Made by a program: the position numbers and the translations under genes. The notes under the pieces were generated by a model. That model was not told where the DNA came from. It made no database searches and was given only the letters and a program-made list of their open reading frames with translations. Shown here in pieces: positions 1-12,100 of a stretch of 64,000 bases of DNA. Source of the DNA: Diploscapter coronatus (lineage: Eukaryota > Nematoda > Chromadorea > Rhabditida > Rhabditidae); NCBI GenBank assembly GCA_964036155.1, contig OZ038422.1, forward strand, positions 60,225,201-60,289,200, in the 5' to 3' direction. Each line of letters begins with the position of its first letter. Within the stretch, counting starts at the first letter, position 1.

Positions 1-1620
1 TCAGCAGACCACATCAACTTCTTCGAACGTCTCGAAGCCCGCCCCAACTGCTTTGGAGATGCTGCAAGCCGAGGGACAACGAACAGCCCACACTGCCTCG
101 AAGGGACTCCAGCTGCCAACGACACCGAGTCAATCGGTCAAGCCGAATGTCGTCATCAACGGAGCTCAGAAGTCGCAGAATGAAACGCCGAAGCAGGCGA
201 GCCCGATGCAGCAAACTTACATGATGCCTCCACAGGTACAGAGACAGTTAGTCGGGGGGGAATTTCAAGCTATTCGGATTCAGATCATGCAAAGGCTCAT
301 CCAACAAGCCCCACCGGGGACAGTCATTCATCAGAAGCCTGGACAGCCTCCGTCCTTGAGACTACCGAACGGACAGATTCTTACTCCGCACCCAATTCCG
401 GTTCGAATCTTTCTCAAGTTGTCCCTTTCCTTCAAAGTCTTATCTACAGATGAATCACCCAGCGGCGATGATGCAGTTGCAAGCAGCTCAACAGGCAAGT
501 GGAGCCAATGTCCAGGCGAATCGTCCGAAGCTACTACCGCAAGCAGGACAAAATGGAGCTCTAAATCCTGCTCAAGGAGGATCGCCCAACCCATCTCTGA
601 AGCTGCCAGTGGCCACGATTCCGAGATCGTCGACGCAGGTTGCTGCGACGATCATGACTCTGCCCTTGCCTACGAACCCCACCAGCTCCACATCGCCGAT
701 TTTGGTCCAGAAAGTCGCTCCGACTGGAACGGCGCAGAAGGAGTACAACAAGGTTCGAAATGTTTCGAGGTATTTCTTTAAGCTGAAACATTATTAGGTC
801 GTTCAACCCCAGAACGGTCAATCCGTCCACACCGTGCAGCCCTTGATAATGGGAGCTACCACCAGACCGTCGGCCTCGAATCAAGGCGGCCAGCAGCAGC
901 AGCAGCAGCAGATAATGGTGAAGTCAAGTCCGAATCAGCCAACTGGCCTTTCCGGAAACCCGCATCAACCGAAGCCGAATGGAGCTGTAAGTCTTTCGGG
1001 AAATTCTTCTGATAATTGGAGCAGAATTCTAGGTGACCATAAACGGTGACCATCCCAATTCCTACCCCAAGGCTGTTTCTGCCACACCTCCACCTCGCTT
1101 AACCGCATCTTCTTCTGCATTAACCGCTCCAAGTGAGAAGAGAGCAGGGTCAGTCCAGCCTCATCCAGTCAGCAGCCCGTTGAATGGGCAGAACCCTGGG
1201 CATACGATGAAATCTCCGGAAACGCCATCGAAAGAAGTAAACGGTCAGAGCGGAAGTTCCTCTCCAGAAAAACCTCTTTCTTCTCCAACTGTAATTTCCT
1301 TTCTAGGATTATTCGTTTTCAATATTTATCGTTAAGGTCGACGACTCGATGGACATTTTGACGTTGTCGCAAACGCAAAGACTCCCATTGGGCAAGGCGC
1401 TTCGGGATTCGTTGAAAGCCTCGAAGAACCACGGTATCAATATGTTGGAGGGTGTAAAAACAAGTAAGGTAATCAGAGTTTTAAAATTTCAGAAGAAAAA
1501 AAACGAGATTTTCAAAGAAAATAGCTATTTTTGTCAATTTAGGTTGACGGCGACACCGTTATGCTATCGATGACACCAGAACAATTGGACTTATTCACCG
1601 TGAATCCAATCAGGACTTGA
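1..1620 (+). CDS. Gln/Pro/Ser-rich protein, C-terminal part (5' partial)
   Basis: I do not recognise this protein. Six exons join in phase 0: 2-400, 450-752, 798-986, 1033-1290, 1337-1468 and 1543-1620, with gt...ag boundaries and a TGA stop at 1618-1620. The reading frame is open from base 2, so the start lies left of the window. The product is low-complexity and rich in Q, P, S, N and T, with a seven-Gln run near 890-910, as in transcription co-regulators or RNA-associated proteins. The last two exons look more structured: they begin VDDSMDILTLSQTQRLPLG and end LDLFTVNPIRT. The intron boundaries, the shared phase and the protein-like composition make the gene solid. The family is open, and a nuclear role is only an inference from composition. 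Confidence 0.75.
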
Positions 1621-4600
1621 TTCGATGCAATCATCAAAAAAGGGTATCAAACGGTGAAAGTTTTTCGATCTATATTTTCTTTCTTGCATTTTTAAAATGT
1701 TGATTTATCCTTAAAATGTGATTTTCAAGAGCTGCCAGTGACGCTAAATCGCAATAGTTTTGTTGATGATTTCAAAACGTTGAGTTGTTCGTAATTTTTG
1801 AAATCAGCAACGTTTTCAAGCCTTTTTCACATTGCCATCGATTTTCTTCAAAAATCACTTGGTTTAACCTCGACTTTATCTCGTCACATGCATTTCCATT
1901 AAAGCTTTCAAGAACTAAATCCTACAAATGTGACCCACTTTCCCATGCCTTTTGTTCAGTTATGTGTAAAAATGAGTCGTTATTAAGAAGAATTACTTAT
2001 CTTTCTCAGACTTTTTTGATGAATTTCAGTAATTCTTCAAACTTTGCTTCTCTACTTTTTCGATTTAGAAAACCGCTTTTCACCTTTTTATTTACAACGG
2101 GTTTTTGTTCGTTTTATTTTCAATGATTGACGCGAAAGTGCTGTAGAGTGCATTATCATCCATCGTTATCTCTGAGTGAAATGTCCCCATTGTCCTCTGC
2201 GTGTCTTACAATTCCTCTACTGTATGAGCGTGTTCTGTAGATAAGGAACCGCGACGTGTCGGTCGACGCGACGCGGTCCGAAATGAGAACACGCACGATG
2301 AAGAAGGGGAGGAAAGTTTGACAGTTCTAAAGGTCGTTTAGACTAGCAATTAGTTTAGTAATTATTCATTCGCAGCAGAACAATTTAGACCTACTTACAA
2401 ATGCAAAAACACGCATTTAATCTGGGAGTTTTTACTTACTTTCGGCTTTATACGAAAGTCTCCGATTTTATACAAATGTATTATAAGATGTTGACATAAT
2501 TTATACGAATTTCGAGGAAGTAAAGATTTTGGTTTATACAATATTCAAACGTAAATTAAAAATGCACGTAATGCACTAAAATTAATTTCAAAATTTCATT
2601 TCCTAATCAATTAGGAAAACTATATAACATTGTACTATTGTTGCATACGAAATAATAGAAGGTAGGAGTTTGGGTTGAGATTATTTTTTCACACTATTTC
2701 GCATGCTGTGATGCCACGACTTTTCAAGTTGATCATTTTTTGCTCGGTATATTTTATTCTTGATCGTTGATACTCAAAAAATCGATAAAATATCGATTTT
2801 TTCTGCTCATATTTTGCGATTTTGCCTGAAGAGGTGCTAACGGGAGTCTATGGTGAAGAATGTGCTGGCTGGAAAAGAGAGAAAACGATTATTCAATGCA
2901 TTTGTCATTGGTGGATAGTGAAATACCACGGGGTGGAAATAGTTCGGAAAAATGATAGAGGCGAGGGAAGTTAGAAGTGGCACAGAGATAATCGAATTTG
3001 AAGAGGGAGCGCAGAGGGGAAAAGATGACGATAAATCAATGGAACAACATTGAGGCTGCCGCCAGATGATGTTTCAGAAAAAAATGAAGGGATTACAAAA
3101 ATGTACATTTTTCTATAGAGAGCAAAGTTCTCGAAAAGCGATAATTTCTTCTGAAAAGTGATCAGTCTTTGTAACAAGATGTCTTTCCACGAGAAATTTT
3201 GTCGAATGAAAACATCATTTCTTGATTTCGTTTTTAGGGTTCAATTTTTCCTTTTGAGATAAGAATCAGATTTTTAAAATTTTGTAAGGAATTAAATGAT
3301 TTTCGATTTTTTATAGTCATAAACGACTTGACACCAACTGTTCTCAAGTACTGTCATAGAGTTGGTGAGTGACAGTAGGACGTTGGAGAATTAGAAGCTA
3401 ACGGATCTAGATTGCGCAGTTTTATTGGGTGCAAGTGCTTTAATCTCGCCGACAAAGTTAATGGTATTTGACAGAGTGGATAACTCAGTTTTTATAACTT
3501 CAGAGTTGTTTTTAGAAACTGAAATTTCAGCTTTTTAAAATTATTATTCATTAAATTAAAAAAAAAAACTTTTAATTATATGAAATATAGCCTATCAAAT
3601 CCTAAAATGAAGGGTAATAACGTCTATTTTGTTTTCGAAGGAAAAAAACATTACAGTAATCATCATATAAAAGTTTTTGTGTAATTATTTTTGAATTTTC
3701 CATTAAGTCTTCTCGTCTTGTAAAAAAACATTTTCACGTTTCATTACAACACCTTAAGATAACATAAATCGTGAAAATCAAGATGAAAAGGGGGCGAATT
3801 TATGCTGCTAGCTTTGGGAAGTCCTATATTTGTATCTCCACCCAAGATCTATTTTTTCTCATTTTTCCGTGCTATTTCTCGATTTCTCATTTCTTTTTTC
3901 CAACTCTCATTCTTGACCTTTCTCGATCTACAGTTACAGTAATCAATCAAAAACTCGAGGCACTCATAAAACAAATGGTTCAACAATTTGCATATTTTTG
4001 AATGTTTGCATAAAGATCGGTTATTTATTAAATTAGAATAAATGCTAGCAAAAAATAAATTCAGTAATCAAATTTTAGGTGATCCTCATAGAAAACTGAG
4101 AAAAGATTCTCAATTTCATTGGAAAATGCTGTTGTTTCAGAGTTATCCTTTGATTTTGTAGATCTTGAGAATTTTACTTTGATACTTCTAACACAATAAT
4201 TGTATCCACAGTTCAGTTTTTACGATTCTCTAAAATTAAGCAGATATGGGAAATACGAAAACCTTCCAAAACAGATTTGTGAACCGTAAGCGTAAAGCAA
4301 CAACGAAACGACTGCAAAATGTGCTGAGCAAATATTTCTGATTCAGATAAATTCAGAGAAAATCCCCAGACGTGCAGTTCATGCTAGAAAGAAACAATTT
4401 ATTCATTCCAAATGGGATTCGAAAAAAGAATAAACATGATCGAGATCATCATAACGCGGAAAATAATTTTTGATATTCGAGAAATTATTTGAAAAAATCC
4501 AATTAGAATAAAATTATAAAATTATTGATTTTCGCAAGACAAAATTCGAAAAATAATAACTTTCAGGAGAAAAGTTTTGATTTTTGATTTTATTGTTTTC

Positions 4601-4956
4601 TTTTCAAGTTTTGAATCTTGAAAAAATGCCTTCTTCCAAAACTTCCCTGGAAAAATATAACTTCTGAAAGTTTGTAAAAAAAATCTTGATTTCTGAACTT
4701 GGATTTATCTATTTTCACGTCATAATGTTCATTTTCCTCAAAATTGTTTCATTCTTTCGCTTCTAATTTTCTTGTCGACTTGATGTCATTTTCCGTTCGT
4801 CGTATTGCGTAATATTGCACCCTTTTTTTCTTCTTTCTTCCTCCCTTTTATTCACTCGTTTCCTACGCTTACCCGTCATTTACGTTATTTCTCTATCGAC
4901 CCTCCGACTTTAAAACATTTATTTTATTGTTTTTCAGCATACAATTTCAATCGAAA
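1621..4956. other. intergenic, no gene seen
   Basis: This 3.3 kb AT-rich stretch separates the Q-rich gene from vms-1. It should hold the 3' UTR of the former and the promoter of the latter. I see no spliced coding pattern on either strand and no RNA gene. A tttttcag at 4930-4937, 19 bases before the vms-1 ATG, could be a trans-splice acceptor or the end of a 5' UTR intron. Confidence 0.6.
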
Positions 4957-7900
4957 ATGCTCGGGAGCTATACCGGTTTGAAGATACGGGATCAGGTAAA
5001 AATAGAAATTTAAAACATTGAATTTCTCATCCCTAACAATTCTAAAATTTTAATTCTCTGCAAAATTTGTAATAAAATTGAAAGGTTTATTTCTAAAAGC
5101 GAATTTAACACATTTCAGCGTTGGCTGAGCGGAGTCGAGCCATTGAACGACGTTCTGCGACGCAGGGCCGGCCCGGAAAATGAAGAGGACGAAGAGTTCT
5201 ATGATGCCATGGAGAAATTCGGTAAAATTATAGAATGTTGAAAAAATATTAAATAAAAAAAACCCTCGAATCCGTAGGACGGAGTGGGTGCGGGTTGAAA
5301 TTTATCCTCAAATTTGAAAAGTTTGTTAAAAATAAAAAATTCCAGATGATCTATACAAGTGCACAACGTGTGGCGTGAGTTTGGACATAGATCTGCGGGA
5401 CTCGATTGTCGCGCATTATAAATCTGCTTGGCATCGGTAGGTTAAAAAACTCAATTTATAATTATCGTGCAAAAATCTTACAATTGTGTCAATTATCCCA
5501 TAGACCCATGAAAATTGAACATTTAGAAAGAAAACTTATATAGCTTAGCCCACAAATCTCCCAAAATAAAATATTATGATTTGTTCAGCCACAACGCCAA
5601 ACTGCTGAACCGCGGAAAAACGCCCCTGCAAGAAGAGGAATTCGACGATTTGTCTGATGGGGAAGCCACGTCGAGCGACGAAAGTTCGAACGAGGAGAAC
5701 GAAAATGAAATCCGGTTTCCGCTGCAGGTAAAGTTTTATTTATATAAAAGCATTTCTAATTTATAAAAAAAAAAATTCAATAAAATGAAATGTTCTATCT
5801 AAAAATTAATTTAAAATAATAAAATCAAATGAAATTTCAGAACAGCCGACTTTTCTTCGCGCAAAACGACAGGGTCTTTTCGTTGTATCGGTAAAATAGT
5901 TATAATTTTTTTTTAAATGAGAATTATTCAGCTGCATTCTCCGCGACCTGGAATATGAGGCCTCTTCTCAACTCTTCACACGGCCACTCGACTGCGTCAT
6001 TCTTCTCCTGAACGGTGGCCACTTTGCTGGAGGCGTTTTTGAAAAGTACTTTTAAAATTTTATTTAAAAATAGCAAAAAGAAATGATCAAATTTTCAAGG
6101 AAAATCCACATAAAGTATGCAAGAAATAAAAATAAAATAAAGCATCCCTAAAAAATAATAATTTCAGTGATCGTCTCATGGAACGCAAGACCTTTCATCG
6201 GTACGTCGCCCGTGCGAAGCAGGGCACGGTCCAGTCGCAACACGACAAGTCCGCCGGAAAGGCACACAGTGCGGGCGCGAATTTGAGAAGGTTGGTTTTT
6301 TTCTAAATTAAAAGTGCCAACACAAAACTAATCTTTTAATTTTAGCTATTTTGTAAATTTTGATCAATTCTCCTTGGGAGTATTGGAAAAAAGAAAGTTT
6401 TTTCTTAGATTTTGCTTAAAAGCATACTTGACAAATTTTTTAATATCGAAAAAATAATGGATGTCATATTATGGAATTTCTGAAACTTATGAAAAATATG
6501 AAATGAAAATAAAATAATACAAATACTCTTTTTCAGGTATAACGAGCAGCAACTTTCTTTCGACATCAGAAGGCTGTTGACCGAGTGGAATTCGGCGCTC
6601 ATTTCCACGCCTCTGATTTTCATCCGCTGCGCCAGCTATCAGATGAAGCTCTTCCAAGGAGAGGATTCGCCTATCGAGAAGCGAGATAAACGGATCAGGT
6701 TTATCTTTTTGTTTAAAATTGTTTCACTTTTGGAAATTGAGGGTTTTCATTTGTGTGTGTTAATTTTCCTCTGAAAACTCTAGGAATGAATAGAAATGTT
6801 CTCGAATTTTAAAATGAAAAAGTAAAATGTTTTAGAAACATCCCATTCGAGTCAAGAAGACCGACCGTGGATGAGGTGAAGCGCGTCTGGGAGCGCTTGG
6901 GCAGAGTGTTCGAGCACGGGCCCAGAGAGGAGTTCTTCAAGAAACTTCAGGAAACTAAAGAGTCGCTCAAGAAAAGTAAATCCTCTCTTCTATTACAAAC
7001 TTTTAAATCTTAGAAAAATCCCGATCTTTACTAAAAAAATAAAATTAGAACTTTTTTTTTTTAGAAAAAAAACCTTTTAGGCAAAATCCTGCAAAAGAAA
7101 GCCAAAGAGAGGCAGAGACTTCGAACTTTGACGGACAGCGAAGAAGAGCGAGATGTGACCGGCGAGAAGGAAATCAAGCAGAAAAGGGTGAGATTTAAAA
7201 ATAATAAAAATTTGCGAAAAGATTAAATTTGAACAAAATTATAGAATTTGAAGAAAAAATTTCAGAAAGATCACCTGAAATCACGCGAGATTCACCATGA
7301 AAATGACGAACCGGATCAGTGGCCTTTGCTGGAGGCGGATTGGAGGAAAAAGGTGAATTTTGTAAATTTCTGAAAAAAATTTGAAAGGCGTGCACTTCTA
7401 TTTTTTAATAAAAATTGAAAAGTAACTTATAAATTTTCTAAATTTCAGCTCTACGCAGCCGCAAGGGTGAACAACGTGGAAGAGGTCCGAAAACTCGTCG
7501 CCGAAAAACAAAACGAGAACTCCGATGAAAATCAGGCTAGAAGAGTTTTTGAAAGCTGAAAGTATGGAATTTCAGGCGATTTTGTACCTTCGAAACAGAA
7601 GATATCCTCCCGACAATTCGACTCTGTTACACATCGTCACTCACAAGTGCTTGGATTCGGTGGTGGAGGTAAATTTAGAGAAATGCTAAATTAAAAACTC
7701 CTAACAAATCGCAAGATAAACCTCTTTCGACATATTTGTAGAAGAAGATGAAATTCACAAATTATTCCTAAAAATCCTATAAAATGTCTAAAACAGCATT
7801 TTTCAAAGTAATATTTCTTAGAAGAAAAGACTAGATTTAAATACTGATATTTTAAACAAACTTTCAGTATCTCCTCGAAATCGGCAGCGATCCGAGTCTG

Positions 7901-9166
7901 AAAAATGCCGGAGACAAACCGCCCTACGCGATGACCACTGATAAACAAATCAGGGCGATTTTCGTCGCGTACAGAGAGAAGAACCCAGACGAGTGGAATT
8001 GGGCAAAGTAAGATTCTTTTTTTCATTTCCAAAAATGCTCAAGTTAAAATTTTTAGTGATTTTTAAGCTTATGAAAATCATAGAGTAAACTCTTTTCAAT
8101 GTGAAATTAGGAACAAAAATCGATTTAAGGGAAAATCATGTCCAGACGATAAAAATTTCTATCTATCCTGAAATTTGTTTGAACATTTTCAGATGCCATA
8201 TCCCCGCACCAATCGTCAAAACGGAAGAACAGCTCCTGAAAGAAGCCGAAAAGAAGAAGGAGAAAAATGCGAAGAAAAAGGTTGGAGATTTTGAAAATAA
8301 AAAAAATGCAAATTTTTCAGGAGAAACAGCGAGAAAAGAAGGAGACAGATCGAAAAGAGGAAGAAGAAAGGAAAGCCAGAGAGGCCTACCTTGCATTGAC
8401 GGACAGGGAAAAACGAGCGCTGGTGAGTCTGAGGGGGGAAATGATAAGCTATCAAAGATAAATGGAGTTCGAAATATGCGAAAATTCGTTACGATGGAAA
8501 AGCATCTAGTTGGGCAGAAGAGTGAGAAAATTGATGTCTTTTCATTATGCTAAAGCCATAATTGCCTAAATGATAACTGGCCGTGAGATTGAATTAGTGA
8601 TAAGTTGTTACTAAAGGAAAGAAATGATAAGACTTTTGATAGAGGGATTTTTCAAATCACTATCTCTTTATATAGTAAGAAATGACTGAGAAGCACAATA
8701 TAGAAAGATATTTCGCGTGAGTCAAAGATGTCGATTTTTTAAGAAAAAGAATGAGATTTTCGGCGCTTATTTCTGAGGATTGGAGAGGCTGTTTTGTGAG
8801 ATGAAACTTTTAGTAGAATTCTGTGAAGGGTTTGAGAGGTCTTATTTATCTTTTGTATTTCGCATTTGTTCGCGCTGCCGCTTGGTTCATTTTTCCGAAG
8901 ATGAGATACAATTATTGACCAGTAAATTTCAGGCGGCCGAAAGACGGATGGCCGGACTTGCTTTGATTGGATCAGACGGTGCGGGCGCACAACGGTGCAT
9001 ACAGGTATTTCCTATTTACAGGTCGACGATTTTGAGGGTCAAAACGAAATTTCAGTGTGGTGTTTTGATTCAGGGAGCACCATTCGAGTACAGTGGCTTT
9101 AAATTCTGCAAACCAGCCTGTGTCGCGGCCCATCGGGCCAAAAACCCTCCCCAAAAAGTCATCTAG
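4957..9166 (+). CDS. vms-1: Vms1/ANKZF1, ribosome quality control peptidyl-tRNA hydrolase
   Basis: Vms1/ANKZF1 releases nascent chains from stalled 60S ribosomes and binds p97/Cdc48. Eighteen exons (4957-4995, 5119-5221, 5346-5436, 5589-5727, 5841-5890, 5932-6045, 6168-6290, 6537-6698, 6836-6975, 7081-7187, 7266-7352, 7449-7535, 7576-7668, 7868-8007, 8193-8280, 8321-8422, 8933-9004, 9056-9166) sum to 1848 nt, giving 615 aa with every phase consistent. In order: a C2H2 finger (C53, C56, H71, H77); the VLRF1 domain with KQGTVQSQ, whose Q201 matches the catalytic Gln of Vms1; ankyrin-like repeats around 390-470; a Lys/Glu coiled coil; a VIM match (R550, five residues, A556-A557, two residues, R560); and a C-terminal Cys cluster (C577, C580, C597, C601, H605). 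All key residues are present, so the gene looks functional. The exon 12/13 intron uses a GC donor. Confidence 0.95.
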
Positions 9167-12100
9167 AATGGCATTTTCGAGGCATTCTTTCTACCTACTA
9201 TTTTGTTAGACTTCCGGTGCCTAGACTTTCTTTCCTTCAAAATGTGATGTCAATTGTTTTGTTTTTATTGAATTGATTTCAAAATAAATTCATTTTGCAC
9301 GATGTTTGATTCTAAAAGGCCACATTAGGGAGTAGTTGAACTTGAGAATTATAATGTAATGATCAGAAAATAGGCCCCTAGTATAGGCGAAGGAGGAGGT
9401 GAGTGTGTGAACAGAAATATAAAGGGCGGGGGGTAGGGGTGAGCGCAAGTAAAGAGGTAAAGAGATGGTTAACACGCAGTTCGAGGGAGGACAGGGGCTG
9501 GGCTGAGTGCAATTTGCCGTCAAGGCCTAGGCCTCTCCGCCCGACCGCGACCATCTCATCTTCTTCCAGCGCCTGCAGCAGCCAGCCCATTTCGCCCCCC
9601 TCACCTACTACCGCACTTACCTGCCATTCACCCATCCTCCCTCCATTTAGGAATTCCCGGGTAAATGTTGCATTGTTCGCGAGAATTTCGACAGAAACTA
9701 TCGAAATTCCAAGTCATTGTTCAATTGGAGTGCTTCGCGCGTGCCATGCTGCTGCTGCTGCTGCTTCAAGGTGTGTGTTGAAGTTTCATTATATTCGAAT
9801 TTCAATTTCGATTTCAATGCTTTTGAAATCTTCGAAATCAAGAGGCCCGACTAACTTACACAAAAAAAATCTGTTTTGCATGACACTGCAAAACCACACC
9901 AAGTACCATCACTCCTTATTTTGGCTTGAATGATTTACTTGAAATCAGCACGTTTGACTAGCCTAATACAAACAAGTCGAGGTTAGTTGTGTTCGCTCAA
10001 AGGTACTCATCATCATTCTGTAGCATGAATTTCATCCAATAATTTTCAAAATCAAGTTCATTAAGAACTGATTTCCCAAAAGTCGAACTTTTCTTCAGGA
10101 ATTCCAAATCTGCGCCTAAAACATTTATTTGTCAGCAAATTCTTCGATGATGAAGCGATGCATCGCGCCTCTAATGGATTTCTCAAGAAGGCGTTAAGAT
10201 TTGCCTATCAGATGGAACGGACTGTTTCGTCAACAATTCTCGTTTCATCTCGAGATGGAAGAAAGTGCTGTGGTCGCATATTCTGACTCGATAATCACAT
10301 CTCCACGGGAATTTCGAGAATCAGTTCTATCATATTACTGTGAGCTGACACTAACCCACTCTTGCTTGCGTGAATTCCGAGAGTTTCGCAACTCGAACTG
10401 CTTATTTAGTAGTGCCAAAGACGCTGAAGAATGTCGTCTTTGTGTTTCAATTAGATATGGACGATAACCCCATCGCCAGTCGGCAACGCAACGCCGTGCT
10501 GTGTTGTCTCGCCCATCTATTTTCTTCAGCAGCCTAGCCTGCCCTTTCTCGTGTAATCTTCGCGTTTCCGCCTGATTAACTCCGATGCATCAATGATAAT
10601 CATTCGCAGCGCCTAGGCGCATTTCGGGCCGCCGCGTCTGAAGGGAGGAGTCGAGAATGGGCGAGTTAGTTTCTTATTCCACTAACTGATGGACGCCATT
10701 GATTGCACGGTTGTTAGGTAGGTGAACCTAAAATGTCGATTAGGTAGGTGGACTTGGACTACCTATTGGACTTCTTCGTCAAACTGTTGGAATCATGTAG
10801 TCCATCTTTCAATATACTATTTTTACTTCTGCATCTTCGAATATCATTCCTCGAGTCATTTGAGCACTCTCTTTTTCATGAACCCTATTCCATTCACTCC
10901 AACTAAATCAATGGCACTACCACGTGCATCTATCGGAGTATAATATGCAAGTGTAGCTTGGCGAAGGCACACTGAACTGCCTGTCTGCCTGTTTCTTGCT
11001 GTCTCTTCTCGATTGAGTTCATTCTCTCGCTCAAACAGGCAGAATCCTTGTTTCTCTCCTCCTTTGCCTTCCCCATTCATGCCTCCCCACAGTGTACATA
11101 CTTCGAGGTGCGGGACCGACCGGCAGCAGGCAGCAGCAGCAGCAGCACGCCGCCCCTATTGTATTCGGCGCCCCTTTTCTCAGTCCGTCTGTCCCCCTAC
11201 CCTTTCTCCATCTTTTGAGAGACTCCCTCTTTAATGTCTTTATCTCTCTTCCTCGAAGACTCTCCCGCTCTCATCGGACCGATTCTTTCTTACCGTCTCT
11301 CAATAACCCACTTTCTTTCACCGGTCTTCACTTAAACATTTTCATTCTTCTGCATTTATTTATTTCAAAATCTCTTTAGTTTTTCGCCAACAGTCACTCT
11401 TACAGTTTCAACATTCCTTCCTTATTCGAGAGAAGTTTCTTTGCACAGTTCGCCCTTTTGCTGTGAGAATGACTCTCGTGCTTCACAGGTTACCTCATTC
11501 ATTCTTTGCCTCTGTCAAAAGGCGGCTGCCTGCCGTTTCAGGTAACTCAATCGACCGGTCCAGTTATTCGCTTTCAGCTGACTGACAGGGGCAACTCGCA
11601 TGCCTTGTGTACAATTTTGCAAGCACTCTCATAATGCCGACCTGACAAGTAGTACCGTATTAGCTACAGAGACTTCGTATTTCATGTCTAATCGAAAACT
11701 TTGACAATTTCTACTTCATTACCATTTCTGGACAATCAGTTTAGTTACTTTGCTGGAAAAATAGAAGACCTGTCATTTTACCGCAAACCTTTCGAGTTTT
11801 GAAGTCTGATCCTCTATAGATTCATGGTTTTCATGTGATTCCACTGAAAATTTTCATGGCTCTCTGGCGACCACTCCCTGGGCCGCCCTTCGCGTCTAAT
11901 GTCTTTTATATCCTATCTCGTCCTTCCGTTGCCTTTATCTTCTTATCTTTTTTATCTCTACGCTCTTTATCTCCTTCGCGCAATGTACCGTGTCAAATCA
12001 GAGCGCTGTACCTGTCTATCATTCTTTCGCTCTTTCGTAGCGCCCATCAACCAGACGAGACCCGGCGGGATGTGAAGGCGACTTTCCCCCATATTTGTAC

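Noticed and set aside
5581..5766. Stand-alone acidic open frame
   Set aside because: It is exon 4 of vms-1 read into the following intron, not a separate gene.
9378..9933. Overlapping open frames on both strands in the GC-richer block after vms-1
   Set aside because: Both strands are open because of strand skew and few TA dinucleotides. No exon chain or recognisable domain supports either.
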